A DNA stretch of 64,000 bases from Aquiflexum sp. TKW24L (GCF_023502205.1 NZ_JAMFLG010000002.1:248001-312000), one strand, 5' to 3'; positions 9,285 to 17,708 are shown, counted from the first letter of the stretch. Numbers and translations: made by a program. The notes: generated by a model from the letters alone, not told the origin.

Positions 9285-10442
9285 TTAAGGTGTGCTGAAC
9301 AAATCGATATACGCTTGAAAGGCGAAGATTCTGTTTCTCTTGAATCCAGTAAGCTCAACAAGTATTCCCATTTGAACGAGGTCCTTGATCAATCTGTTGG
9401 CTGTCGAAACGTGCACTCCTAGGATTTCTGCCACTTTGGAACTGTCAATAATCGGGTTCCCGTAAAGGTAGTTTAAGATTTTTTTTGCTTCCTGCTGACG
9501 CTTTCCAAGTTCAACAAGCTGTGTGAATTCGACTCTCTCTCGAAGTGCTAAGATTTGTTGGAATGTATTGATACTGGCTTCGGTGGTTTCTATTACACCA
9601 ATCAGGAAAAAACCAAGCCAAGTATACATATCATCTTTTTCTCGCACTCTCATCAGGTTGTCATAATAATCCCTTCTGTTTTTCTCGAAGAAATCTGAAA
9701 GGTACAAAACAGGTTTCTTCAAAAGTCCTTTATCAAGTAAGTACAGCGTGATCAGTAATCTTCCGATCCTTCCATTCCCGTCGAGAAATGGGTGGATAGT
9801 TTCAAACTGATAGTGAATCAAAGCAATTTTTATAAGATGGGGTACATAGGTCGGATTTTCACTTATATCAGCATGTATAAATTGCTCGAGGTCGCCCATC
9901 AGTTCAGGAATCTCAGGATGGGTTGGTGGAACAAATACAGCATTCTTAAGACTTGGTCCGATCCAATTCTGACTGGTTCTAAACTCCCCGGGAAGTTTTT
10001 CTTTCCCTCTTGTGCCTTTCAATAAAGTTGCGTGAGTTTGTCTGATCAGTCGTGTTGAGATGGGAAGTTTATCCATATCCCCAATGGCTTGGTTCATGGC
10101 TTCAATATAGCACCGTACTTCTTTCCAATCCTCTCTTCGCTCTGGATCAAGATCTTGTTCTTTGACCAAAGCCTCTTGAAAAGATGTTTGAGTCCCTTCT
10201 ATTTTGCTTGAAACAGTCGCTTCCTTTGTGATATGCATCGAAATAAAAAAATCAATATCGGGAATCAGCTCAGAAAAAGCATCTAGTTTACCCAAACTTC
10301 TATCTGCCTGACTGAGTAAGTTTGCCAGCTTTGGATCTGAAATCACCCATTCGTAGTTGATTTTTTCAGGACTGAAGCTTCGATATTCCTGACGTTTGAC
10401 CCAATCACCAGCCTTAAAGCTCTTGATATCTTTTATTTCCAT
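9285..10442 (-). CDS. Fic family protein, probable AMP-transferase with built-in inhibitory helix
   Basis: A 385-residue cytoplasmic Fic/DOC protein. The Fic motif HPFLDGNGRIGR is complete (about 217-228), with the catalytic His and the anion-binding and Arg residues, so transfer of AMP from ATP to a target hydroxyl is expected. An N-terminal Fic_N region contains the inhibitory signature S-x-x-x-E-G (SSKIEG, about 78-83), which places it in the class that auto-inhibits by blocking the ATP gamma-phosphate site. The C-terminal region (about 310-380, DSSKVAEILGVHVSTANRLI) is a winged-helix DNA-binding domain, suggesting self-regulation. It is monocistronic. Targets are unknown. Confidence 0.92.
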   Translation of the reverse strand: MEIKDIKSFKAGDWVKRQEYRSFSPEKINYEWVISDPKLANLLSQADRSLGKLDAFSELIPDIDFFISMHITKEATVSSKIEGTQTSFQEALVKEQDLDPERREDWKEVRCYIEAMNQAIGDMDKLPISTRLIRQTHATLLKGTRGKEKLPGEFRTSQNWIGPSLKNAVFVPPTHPEIPELMGDLEQFIHADISENPTYVPHLIKIALIHYQFETIHPFLDGNGRIGRLLITLYLLDKGLLKKPVLYLSDFFEKNRRDYYDNLMRVREKDDMYTWLGFFLIGVIETTEASINTFQQILALRERVEFTQLVELGKRQQEAKKILNYLYGNPIIDSSKVAEILGVHVSTANRLIKDLVQMGILVELTGFKRNRIFAFQAYIDLFSTP

Positions 10443-10491
10443 CTCTATCTGCCCCTGTAGAATTTTGTAATTGCGAAAAATACATTCATTG

Positions 10492-10539
10492 CAAATATAA
10501 AATATTATAATTGCGTTTTTACACTTTTTTGCAAATATA
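10492..10539 (-). promoter_or_regulatory. Tandem promoter -7 boxes upstream of the Fic gene
   Basis: On the minus strand TATATTTG occurs twice (complements of 10492-10499 and 10532-10539), 40 bases apart, each followed by CAA. Both match the TANNTTTG -7 box. The -33 parts are poor. Several ATTGC words in the same 90 bases could be binding sites for the Fic winged helix (inference). Confidence 0.45.
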
Positions 10540-10601
10540 GATATTTACGATTGCAGCATAATTCAAAGAGCTAAAAAGATATTAAGCAATAAAATCCAAT
10601 A

Positions 10602-10853
10602 ATCTTTGAAGGGCCATGCTACTCCAATGCGCTTGATGAATCGGTTTTTGAGGAATGGCTGAAAAAAGGGCGTTTAAGCAAAACACCATTTTCCTATCTA
10701 TTGGTCATGTGGGATGAACTGGACCGCACCTATTTCCCAGTATATGTCGAGCAGCGGAGTGAATTGAAAAATTTTGCACGGTAAGGTCAAGCCCCTGACC
10801 ACCAACTTTTGGTAGCTGCATACGATCTGTATTCTGAGACGAGGTTGGTGTAG
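10602..10853 (+). pseudogene. Full-length but inactivated copy of the 83-residue protein gene
   Basis: Exactly 252 bases, the same length as the intact gene at 5101, with no insertions or deletions. Two lesions kill it: the start codon is ATC instead of ATG, and codon 61 (Tyr in the intact gene) is TAA at 10783-10785. The rest reads IFEGPCYSNALDESVFEEWL and later VYVEQRSELKNFAR. The shared 3' flank shows it is closer to the truncated copy at 7837 than to the intact one. Confidence 0.88.
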
Positions 10854-10932
10854 GAAAAATGTTAATCAGGTTTTGGGATTTGAGGACACTACCTCTAAAA
10901 ATTAAAATAGTGTTTAAGAACTTTTCTAGCAA

Positions 10933-11289
10933 TCAAGAAAGGAGTATTTCTGCAGGTATTTTCAACTCCTTGTGAAATAGTTTGGCCAAATCCAAAGTAA
11001 GTGGCTTTTTACGGTTTAAAATCATTGAGATATAGCTTTTGCTCCCAACCTTCCCTACCAAATCTTTATTTTTCAGACCCAATTCATTCATTTTTAATTT
11101 GATAGCATCTATGGGATCGGGTAATGGGATGGGGAAGTTTCTGTCTTCATAATCCTTGATCAATAACAGCGCAACTTCAACTTGCTTCCCTATCGCAGTA
11201 TCCGGAGTTATTTGTTTGTCAAACATTTCATCTATCCAATTCAAATATTGCTCATATTGAACATCGGACTTAATTACTATCAGTTCCAT
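10933..11289 (-). CDS. higA: HigA-type antitoxin, HTH domain protein
   Basis: A 118-residue antitoxin of a type II toxin-antitoxin pair. The C-terminal part (about 65-118) is a helix-turn-helix of the XRE/HigA kind (KMNELGLKNKDLVGKVGSKS, then YISMILNRKKPLTLDLAKLF). The N-terminal part is the toxin-contacting region usual in this Bacteroidetes subgroup. It begins one base after the toxin stop codon, and the toxin-first order is characteristic of higBA. It is expected to bind the toxin and repress the shared promoter. Confidence 0.88.
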   Translation of the reverse strand: MELIVIKSDVQYEQYLNWIDEMFDKQITPDTAIGKQVEVALLLIKDYEDRNFPIPLPDPIDAIKLKMNELGLKNKDLVGKVGSKSYISMILNRKKPLTLDLAKLFHKELKIPAEILLS

Positions 11290-11290
11290 A

Positions 11291-11608
11291 TCATTTGTTC
11301 TTAAAGACTATTGATGCTACATCTATTTTGTCATATTCTTTATGGGTACCAAACCATTTGATTTGGACCACTTTGAAATCAAAAACGAACCTTACAACCA
11401 AGCGGTATTTGTTCCCCATAATATTGAAGACTACCCTATCGTCGCCAACGAGACTTGCATTTCTATAAACACTTTTCAAATCGTTGAAACTTTTAAACTC
11501 CGACCTTAGGATTTCATGATACCATTCAAACAGTGCTGAGGTTGCCTGAGGGTATTTTATGGAATACTCCAATAGAGTTTTTCTTGTGACAATATTAAAC
11601 ACAGTCAA
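11291..11608 (-). CDS. higB: HigB-type mRNA interferase toxin
   Basis: About 105 residues of the RelE/HigB superfamily, a ribosome-dependent mRNA endonuclease. Recognisable features are FNIVTRKTLLEYS near the start, ALFEWYHEI, DRVVFNIMGNKYRLVVRF and the C-terminal IKWFGTHKEYDKID. The start is uncertain: the longest form uses TTG at 11608, while GTG at 11602 gives a more HigB-like start. A TAATTTTG promoter box (complement of 11606-11613) overlaps the TTG, which would put the transcription start near the GTG and argues for the shorter form. It is followed by higA in the same operon. Confidence 0.87.
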   Translation of the reverse strand: MTVFNIVTRKTLLEYSIKYPQATSALFEWYHEILRSEFKSFNDLKSVYRNASLVGDDRVVFNIMGNKYRLVVRFVFDFKVVQIKWFGTHKEYDKIDVASIVFKNK

Positions 11609-11654
11609 AATTACAAAAAGTTCACTAAAAGAAAACTTTTAAAAAAAATCACAA

Positions 11655-11688
11655 AAAAAGCCTCAAATCTTGCGATTTGAGGCTTTTT
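11655..11688. terminator. Orphan intrinsic terminator, second copy of the 9245 hairpin
   Basis: A 15-bp perfect stem (AAAAAGCCTCAAATC, loop TTGC) with the same core as the hairpin at 9245-9268. It lies upstream of both neighbouring genes and so terminates neither. It is probably left over from a lost or moved gene. Confidence 0.75.
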
Positions 11689-11730
11689 GCTCCCCCTATC
11701 AGCGATAGTTGTAACCAAAAACAGGTTATT
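11689..11730. repeat. 42-base repeat next to a terminator, copy 1
   Basis: It starts GCTCCCCCTATCAGCGATAG, directly after the terminator hairpin, and is similar over its whole length to 13647-13690. The first nine bases also match the 3' edge of the tRNA-Asn locus at 18000. It may be a remnant of a repeated tRNA-end or mobile-element junction; its nature is unknown. Confidence 0.6.
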
Positions 11731-11941
11731 CTAGCACTGAAAGACATAATGAACCAAGGGATTAAGCCCAAAATCCCTGATTGAAAACTTCCATTTTTTA
11801 AAAGGAGGAGGGAAGCCGTAACTAATCGGAAGCTTGCATCAGACCTTGACTAATCACCGTCTACAAAATTTTGCTTTAGAATTTAAATAAAAACTTGAAA
11901 TTGAGGGTATCAAATTGTCACCAATTAAAAACCCAAAACCT

Positions 11942-12859
11942 ATGAAACGATTACTCGCCTTAATACTTCTGGTTTCCTTCAACTCAATTGCGCAGGTACC
12001 CAAAGAACTATCTAGTGAATTGATCATTCTAAAAGTGAAATCTGGAAAGGAGAAAGTTCTAATCAAGGAAAATAGACATTTTGAAGCTCCAAATTGGAGC
12101 CGAGACGGCAAATTCTTGATCATAAATGCTGGTGGTTTTTTAGAGAAAATTGATTTAAAGGGAAATAATCTGGGCAAGATCAATCCAGAAGGAATCAACA
12201 CTGTCAATAATGACCATGGACTAAGCTTTGATGGCAAAATTCTGGTGTTTAGTAAAAATGACAAGGATGCAGCTCCTACCAACAATTCCCGAGTCTATGT
12301 AGCAAATGCTGATGGCAGCAACCCAAGATTAGTAACCCCTAATTTCCCCAGTTACTGGCATGGAATAAGTCCTGACAACAACTTTCTCATCTATACCGCA
12401 AGAAGAAACGATGATTGGGATTTGTTCAAAATCCCTACTCAGGGCGGAACAGAAATCAATATCACAAATACAGCGGGGCTGGACGACGGTTCGGAGTACA
12501 GCTACGATGGAAATTGGATTTATTTCAACTCCCACAGATCAGGCAGAATGCATATTTACCGAATGAGACCCGATGGATCCGGCGTTGCACAACTGACCGA
12601 AGACGAACTCGATAATTGGTTTCCTCACCCGAGTCCTGACAATAAATCAATTGTTTACATTTCCTATTTGGAAGATCAAAAAGCAGGACATCCTTTTGGA
12701 AAAGAAGTGAAGCTGAGAATAATGAATCTGGAGACCAAAGAAATTAAAGACATAACTCCTGTATTCTACGGGGGTCAGGGAACAATCAATGTACACAGCT
12801 GGTCTCCTGACGGAAAATCTATCGCATTTGTACGCTATACTGACTTGACAAAAAAGTAA
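11942..12859 (+). CDS. Exported TolB-like beta-propeller (PD40) protein
   Basis: A 305-residue protein with a signal peptide (MKRLLALILLVSFNSIAQ), predicted to be periplasmic. It is built from WD40-like beta-propeller repeats of the TolB/PD40 type: NWSRDGKFLIIN, LSFDGKILVFS, ISPDNNFLIYTARRND, YSYDGNWIYFNSHRSG, PSPDNKSIVYISY, WSPDGKSIAFVRY. Each combines an (S)PDG-like turn with a hydrophobic strand. Such single propellers often bind peptides or sugars. No TolA, Pal or peptidase domain is present or adjacent, so it is not the Tol-system TolB. The ATG at 11942 is preferred over an upstream in-frame start at 11915 because it begins the signal peptide. Confidence 0.85.
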   Translation: MKRLLALILLVSFNSIAQVPKELSSELIILKVKSGKEKVLIKENRHFEAPNWSRDGKFLIINAGGFLEKIDLKGNNLGKINPEGINTVNNDHGLSFDGKILVFSKNDKDAAPTNNSRVYVANADGSNPRLVTPNFPSYWHGISPDNNFLIYTARRNDDWDLFKIPTQGGTEINITNTAGLDDGSEYSYDGNWIYFNSHRSGRMHIYRMRPDGSGVAQLTEDELDNWFPHPSPDNKSIVYISYLEDQKAGHPFGKEVKLRIMNLETKEIKDITPVFYGGQGTINVHSWSPDGKSIAFVRYTDLTKK

Positions 12860-13165
12860 TATCTGATTGATTTCTTGCCTGAGGATTTGATTTTATTTCG
12901 TCAGGTATGAGGTCAATAATAGTGATTATCAACTTGTATGAGTAGGAACCTAAGGGAATAAGATTTGGATGTTAAGAAAGTAAGCTTTGGACTATGGACT
13001 ACCATCTGTTGACGATTATCCGCAGTGGTTAACACTCCTGTTGAATCATTGGTATGATTGCGGATAATCCTATTTATATTTTAATGGAAAAGATCCATTA
13101 CCTCTGATCACTGAATTTCATTTTTATGAGAAATTTGTATGCCTTGCAAATTACTTTTTTTGTGC
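12860..13165. other. Intergenic region containing an 11-bp inverted repeat
   Basis: 306 bases between convergent genes. The only structure I see is a perfect inverted repeat: 13014-13024 (GATTATCCGCA) and 13059-13069, 34 bases apart. The spacing is too long for a terminator; a mobile-element end or protein-binding pair is possible. Confidence 0.5.
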
Positions 13166-13513
13166 TTAAAAAGCACGAACATGGCTGGTACTGGCCTTTT
13201 CTCTGCTACCTGCCATACCCATGCCGACGAAATGCTGGCGCCACGCATTTTGATTATCGATTTCAGTTGGATTCCAATAAAAGCTATTGCCAAAACCTCC
13301 AATTTCAATTCGGTTGATATAAAGTAAATCTAACTCGTATTTTGAAGGTAAATACCAGTCACCATAAGTAACTCCATCGACAGTAACAGCATATTCATTA
13401 CAAACAGTCGCGGCAAAATAATTACCATCAACGGAACCCCGGTTGGCTATAAAAATTGCTGTATTCTTCAAACCTGCACCAATGCCGTCAGCTCTTGCTC
13501 GAGTATTTATCAT
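13166..13513 (-). pseudogene. C-terminal fragment of a DUF1566 (Lcl-type) protein
   Basis: 115 codons with the typical end of the DUF1566/Lcl C-terminal domain. A run GDWYLPSKYELDLLYINR is followed by IGGFGNSFYWNPTE and the NAWRQHF...HVRAF ending. Members are normally secreted and several hundred residues long with an N-terminal signal. This frame has neither a signal peptide nor the upstream half, and no in-frame continuation exists before 13513. I read it as the remaining 3' end of a broken gene; independent translation of the fragment cannot be excluded. Confidence 0.7.
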
Positions 13514-13610
13514 AATTTCAAGGGGATTTAAGGAATTCTCCTAGTTCAGAAATGAAAAAATTACAACCGAAAAAACCTTCTTTAAACGGAACTTGATGAA
13601 TATAAAAACA

Positions 13611-13640
13611 AAAAAAGAGGTCATTTCTGACCTCTTTTTT
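13611..13640. terminator. Orphan strong intrinsic terminator
   Basis: A perfect 13-bp stem (13611-13623 with 13628-13640, core GAGGTCA / TGACCTC) with A-run and T-run on the two sides, usable in both directions. It lies beyond the 5' edge of the DUF1566 fragment and has no intact gene to terminate. Confidence 0.75.
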
Positions 13641-13646
13641 GAATTG

Positions 13647-13690
13647 GCTCCCCTTATCAACGATAGTTGCAACCGAAGCAGGGTTTATTT
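13647..13690. repeat. 44-base repeat next to a terminator, copy 2
   Basis: It begins GCTCCCCTTATCAACGATAG, and aligns along its length with 11689-11730. As in copy 1 it follows a terminator hairpin. The conserved core CGATAGTTG with flanking AACC is the clearest part. Confidence 0.6.
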
Positions 13691-13745
13691 ACTTGTTAAA
13701 GTTAGTGGAGAGGAAATCACAGATCAAAGCAAGCTGAATATCGAG

Positions 13746-13863
13746 GCTTGATGAGTTAAATACTCACTGTTTAAACGTGTGCCATTTAGGACTTCCCAAA
13801 GACCCTTCTGCAAACCTGTTCATGCATTTTGTCCAAACATCGTTGTCAAAGAGCTCAAGGTAA
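13746..13863. repeat. 118-bp direct repeat, left copy
   Basis: From GCTTGATGAGTTAAATA to CTCAAGGTA, it matches 17709-17826 with scattered substitutions and small compensating indels. The two copies bracket the cadherin-like gene. On the minus strand this copy carries an open frame; the right copy has a one-base frameshift in the same frame. Confidence 0.85.
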
Positions 13864-14142
13864 TTCCTCGTGAAAGTGTACGCACTTAATTGATTGGAGC
13901 GGTAAAAACGATATGGCTTCGTTTATAATCCGTGGCAAAGTTCTCATGGAATTCAGATGAACCAAACATTCAGTGAAATTTCGGGAGGCGTTCCAAATGA
14001 CGGCTATTGGTACGGGAAAAAATGATGAAAGCTAACCTATTGATTATATAATATTTTTCAACTACCTTAACATCAATATGTTATAACGTAATTGATAAAA
14101 TTAGGGTAGCTCTATGATTCTCCACGCAAAACTCCTCGAATT

Positions 14143-17100
14143 ATGAAAAAAATTTACCAAATTTTCGTCTCATACACCACGCAAGCGCTAGCATTTTTGC
14201 TTTTGATGATTGTTTTTTCAAATGTAGGTTTTGCGCAGGAAAAATTATCAGATGTTCCCCCCTTAACCACCCGTTCTGCCGTCCCAAAAGAATATGTTCA
14301 ACGGGTATCAAGCGATCGAACTCCCCTCACAAACTCAGTTCAGCACAAATCGGATTCGCCCCAGTTCATCCAAAAGTTTAGCCAAATCAATTCATCCCCT
14401 TTAACAGAAAATGAAGTTCCTGTTGATAAACCAAGTCGGCTAAAACCAGGAATTCAAAAAGGTGTGTTAACCATTGAAAACCACGACACTCAGCAGAGCC
14501 AGGGTAGAATAGCAGCCGTTTTTTGTAATGACACCCCTATCGGCACAAACGACCTCTACGTCGCTGCGAACGATAAGGCGTTATCCATTGCTGCCCCTGG
14601 TTTCCTAATGAATGATATTGACCAGAATGGGGAAACGCTGACGGCCACCCTCATAGTGGACGGCGTGGATAATGGGACCCTGTCTGCCTTCCCAAATGGA
14701 TCATTTAACTATACACCAAATCCAGGATTTATCGGCACTGACCAGTTTCAGTACAGAATGAGGAATGCCTCATTAAACGAATCAGAACCTATCACCGTGA
14801 CTATTGAAGTTCGTGAGGCGGGAAATCGAACTCCCATTGGTTCCGACGATGCATTTGGTGCACTCTCTGGCAAGGTGTTGACAGTAGCCGCCCCTGGATT
14901 CTTGGCCAATGATATTGACCAGGACGGTGATGTCCTGACGGCCACCCTCATTGTGGACGGCGTGGATAATGGCTCTCTGTCTGCCTTCCCAAATGGATCA
15001 TTTAACTATACACCAAATCCAGGATTTATCGGGACTGACCAGTTCCAGTACAGAATGAGGGATTCGGAATTAAATGAATCCGAACCCATTACGGTGACTA
15101 TTCAGGTCTATGAAGGCAATAGATCTCCATCGGGGACAAATGATGTTTTCGGTGTTATGCAAAACACAGTCCGTACTGTTGCTGCGCCAGGATTCCTTGT
15201 TAACGACATTGACCCGGACGGTGATGCCCTGACGGCAACCCTTATTGTAAACGGCGTGGATAATGGCTCTCTGTCTGCCTTCCCAAATGGATCTTTTAAC
15301 TATACACCAAATCCAGGATTTATCGGGACCGACCAGTTCCAGTACCGAATGAGGGATTCGGAATTAAATGAATCCGAACCCATTACGGTGACTCTCGAAG
15401 TGATTGGTCCTGGAGTTCTTCCGGTGGGGTTCCCAGATGCTTACAAAACGGCGAACGATAAGGTATTATCAGTTGTTGCTCCTGGTTTCCTAATGAATGA
15501 CATTGATCAGAATGGGGAACCCCTGACGGCCACCATCATAGTGGACGGCGTGGATAATGGGACCCTGTCTGCATTCCCAAATGGATCATTTAACTATACA
15601 CCAAATCCAGGATTTATCGGGACCGACCAGTTCCAGTACCGAATGAGAGATGCCTCATCAAACGAATCAGAACCTATTACTGTGACTATTCAAGTCGGGG
15701 AGCCCTTTAATAGAACTCCATTGGGCAGTAATGATCAATATGGTGCTTTGGCCAACTCCACACTCGTGATCGCATCACCAGGATTTCTAATGAACGACAT
15801 TGATCAGGATGGCGATGTCCTGACGGCAACTATTATTGTAGACGGCGTGGATAACGGGTCCTTATCTGCTTTCCCTGATGGATCATTTAATTATACCCCT
15901 AATGCTGGCTTTACCGGCACTGACCAGTTTCAGTACAGAATGAGGGATTCGGAATTAAATGAATCCGAACCCATTACGGTGACTATTCAGGTCTATGAAG
16001 GCAATAGGGTCCCTTCTGGTACAAATGATGCTTTCGGTGTGGTAAAAAATACTCCTTTGACTATAGCGGCCCCAGGATTCTTAGTAAATGATTTTGACCC
16101 TGACGGTGATGCCCTGACGGCAACCCTTATTGTAGACGGCGTGGATAACGGGTCCTTGTCTGCTTTCCCTGATGGATCATTTAACTATACCCCTAATCCT
16201 GGCTTTACCGGCACTGATCAGTTCCAGTACAGAATGAGGGATTCGGAATTAAATGACTCCGAACCTATTACGGTGACTTTCGAAGTGGTTGGGCCAAACG
16301 AGCCTCCTGTGGCCCAGGCAGATGACATAACGACGGAGTGTGCAGACCCATCCGGCACAAATGTTACTCTTGATGGTTCAAACAGTACTGATCCAGAAGG
16401 CGGAGCCCTGATCTATTCTTGGTATGAGAACAATATTATCATCGCGGGTCCAACCTCTTCAAGTACATCTGATGTAATCTTTACCACTGGCGTACACCAG
16501 GTGAAGCTTAAGGTAGAGGATGAGTGTGGCCTTAGCACCGAGTTAGATATTATCGTGACGGTGGAGGATACAACAGGTCCTTTAGTGGAAGCTGCCCTGC
16601 AGCCTGCCGCCAAGCCAAACACTTACGCCATTTCTTGCAACTCTTCGGACGTCTGCTCGGAGGTGGTGGCAAGCAGTTCGAAGATATTGATCCCTAACCT
16701 GACCAATCTTAAAGTGTCCCTTAAAAACAGGAAGGGGTACAGCCTGACCATTGATCCAGCCAAAAATACTGTAAGTGTTCAAGCTCCGAATGCAGCAGCC
16801 TTCTGGGCAGAAGTAGTAGCAAATGGAGGAATACAGGTGACTGAGGGCCAAGTGATCGGTGCTTATTATGATAAGACCAAATATCAGTTCAGTTTCGATG
16901 CGAAAGGCAAACTGCTGTCGGTTAAAGGAAATGTCGTGGTTTTACGCTGTACCGCCACAGACGGCAATGGAAACACAAGTATAAGTGAAGCTACGCTTCC
17001 ACTTGGGGGTATTCTGCCATTATCTGAAGTTTCCTCTTTATCCGACTCAGAAAACCTAACCATGTCGCACCAGAACTATCCGAATCCTTTTGCAGGAACA

Positions 17101-17316
17101 ACCACCATCCGTTTCAATCTACCAGAGCCTGCATTCGTCCAGATTAACATTTTCGACCATGCCGGGCGGTTAGTTGATGTCCTTGGCAGAAGTCAAATGG
17201 AGGTCGGGGAGCATTCCATTATCTGGGACGCCACCCTACAAAATTCGGGGTTGTATATCTATCAAATCCAGTACAACTCAAAACAGGTAACCAACAAGAT
17301 GCTGCTTTTGCGCTAG
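14143..17316 (+). CDS. Giant cadherin-like repeat surface protein with type IX secretion tail
   Basis: 1057 residues. A signal peptide (about 1-31, ending SNVGFAQ) is followed by a spacer. Six tandem repeats of about 98 residues then run from about 128 to 715, each with APGFLxNDIDxDGDxLTA, NGSFNYTPNPGF and GTDQFQYRMRDSELNESEP. These are bacterial cadherin-like/Ig-like (VCBS-type) repeats. A PKD-like domain (about 718-806, VTLDGSNSTDPEGGALIYSW) follows, then a region with four cysteines, and finally a Por secretion C-terminal sorting domain (about 975-1057, NYPNPFAGTTTIRFNLPEP). The protein should be exported by the type IX system and anchored at the surface, for adhesion or matrix contact (inference). 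Repeats are nearly identical at the DNA level. Confidence 0.92.
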   Translation: MKKIYQIFVSYTTQALAFLLLMIVFSNVGFAQEKLSDVPPLTTRSAVPKEYVQRVSSDRTPLTNSVQHKSDSPQFIQKFSQINSSPLTENEVPVDKPSRLKPGIQKGVLTIENHDTQQSQGRIAAVFCNDTPIGTNDLYVAANDKALSIAAPGFLMNDIDQNGETLTATLIVDGVDNGTLSAFPNGSFNYTPNPGFIGTDQFQYRMRNASLNESEPITVTIEVREAGNRTPIGSDDAFGALSGKVLTVAAPGFLANDIDQDGDVLTATLIVDGVDNGSLSAFPNGSFNYTPNPGFIGTDQFQYRMRDSELNESEPITVTIQVYEGNRSPSGTNDVFGVMQNTVRTVAAPGFLVNDIDPDGDALTATLIVNGVDNGSLSAFPNGSFNYTPNPGFIGTDQFQYRMRDSELNESEPITVTLEVIGPGVLPVGFPDAYKTANDKVLSVVAPGFLMNDIDQNGEPLTATIIVDGVDNGTLSAFPNGSFNYTPNPGFIGTDQFQYRMRDASSNESEPITVTIQVGEPFNRTPLGSNDQYGALANSTLVIASPGFLMNDIDQDGDVLTATIIVDGVDNGSLSAFPDGSFNYTPNAGFTGTDQFQYRMRDSELNESEPITVTIQVYEGNRVPSGTNDAFGVVKNTPLTIAAPGFLVNDFDPDGDALTATLIVDGVDNGSLSAFPDGSFNYTPNPGFTGTDQFQYRMRDSELNDSEPITVTFEVVGPNEPPVAQADDITTECADPSGTNVTLDGSNSTDPEGGALIYSWYENNIIIAGPTSSSTSDVIFTTGVHQVKLKVEDECGLSTELDIIVTVEDTTGPLVEAALQPAAKPNTYAISCNSSDVCSEVVASSSKILIPNLTNLKVSLKNRKGYSLTIDPAKNTVSVQAPNAAAFWAEVVANGGIQVTEGQVIGAYYDKTKYQFSFDAKGKLLSVKGNVVVLRCTATDGNGNTSISEATLPLGGILPLSEVSSLSDSENLTMSHQNYPNPFAGTTTIRFNLPEPAFVQINIFDHAGRLVDVLGRSQMEVGEHSIIWDATLQNSGLYIYQIQYNSKQVTNKMLLLR

Positions 17317-17379
17317 TGGCTATTGACCAGGGAGTCTCTGGACGTGGAATAAACGCCATAAACAAGTAAACTGAAGATT

Positions 17380-17562
17380 ATGAATATACGAATTAAATGG
17401 TTGCAGGTCTTCAGAATTGTGTTTGCATCCTATGGAACCAGGTTAAAAACTGGTTCTATTTTGGGTTTCCTTATAGTGGTGTTTCCGGCGCTCGCTTCAC
17501 AAAATTTTAGAAGCTGTGAAAAGCCGATCATTCTGGAGAAATGTCGCACAGGTATTTTCTGA
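17380..17562 (+). CDS. Doubtful 60-residue frame, possibly a truncated exported protein
   Basis: It starts 63 bases after the surface-protein stop on the same strand. It has one hydrophobic stretch (SILGFLIVVFPALAS) that could be a late signal peptide, then only about 20 residues before the stop. I do not recognise it. It could be the 5' end of a gene cut off by the rearrangement that left the direct repeat, or chance. Confidence 0.2.
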   Translation: MNIRIKWLQVFRIVFASYGTRLKTGSILGFLIVVFPALASQNFRSCEKPIILEKCRTGIF

Positions 17563-17708
17563 CCGGAATAACCTCCACGGGTTTAGGTTTTTAGGAAACA
17601 AGTTGCTTTGAAATTCCAAAGGATTGCCCCTGTGGGGAAAACTTTATTCGCGAAGATAAGAGTTTGGGTGGAAAATCAGTAAGAGAAAAGCCCCACCGAT
17701 TTGGTGAT

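Larger units (their letters stand above)
11609..11941. other. Intergenic region with terminator and repeat, no gene seen
   Basis: 333 bases between the minus-strand toxin-antitoxin pair and a plus-strand gene. It holds an orphan terminator hairpin and one copy of a 42-base repeat (separate entries). From about 11735 to 11941 I see no coding frame, RNA or clear promoter. Confidence 0.5.
13514..14142. other. Gene-poor accessory region with degenerate coding remnants
   Basis: 629 bases holding a strong terminator (13611-13640), a 44-base repeat (13647-13690) and the left 118-bp direct repeat (13746-13863). On the minus strand about 52 codons are open across the repeat (ending WTKCMNRFAEGSLGSP and WHTFKQ, stop near 13770). 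On the plus strand a frame ending ISGGVPNDGYWYGKK stops at about 14023. Both look like tails of broken genes. I recognise neither. Confidence 0.45.

Noticed and set aside
11689-11730. Second tRNA gene at the 42-base repeat
   Set aside because: Only the first nine bases resemble the tRNA-Asn 3' edge; no T arm, anticodon arm or D arm can be folded.
13746-13863. 118-bp repeat as terminal repeats of a complete insertion sequence
   Set aside because: The repeats are direct, not inverted, and the DNA between them encodes a surface protein with no transposase or integrase.
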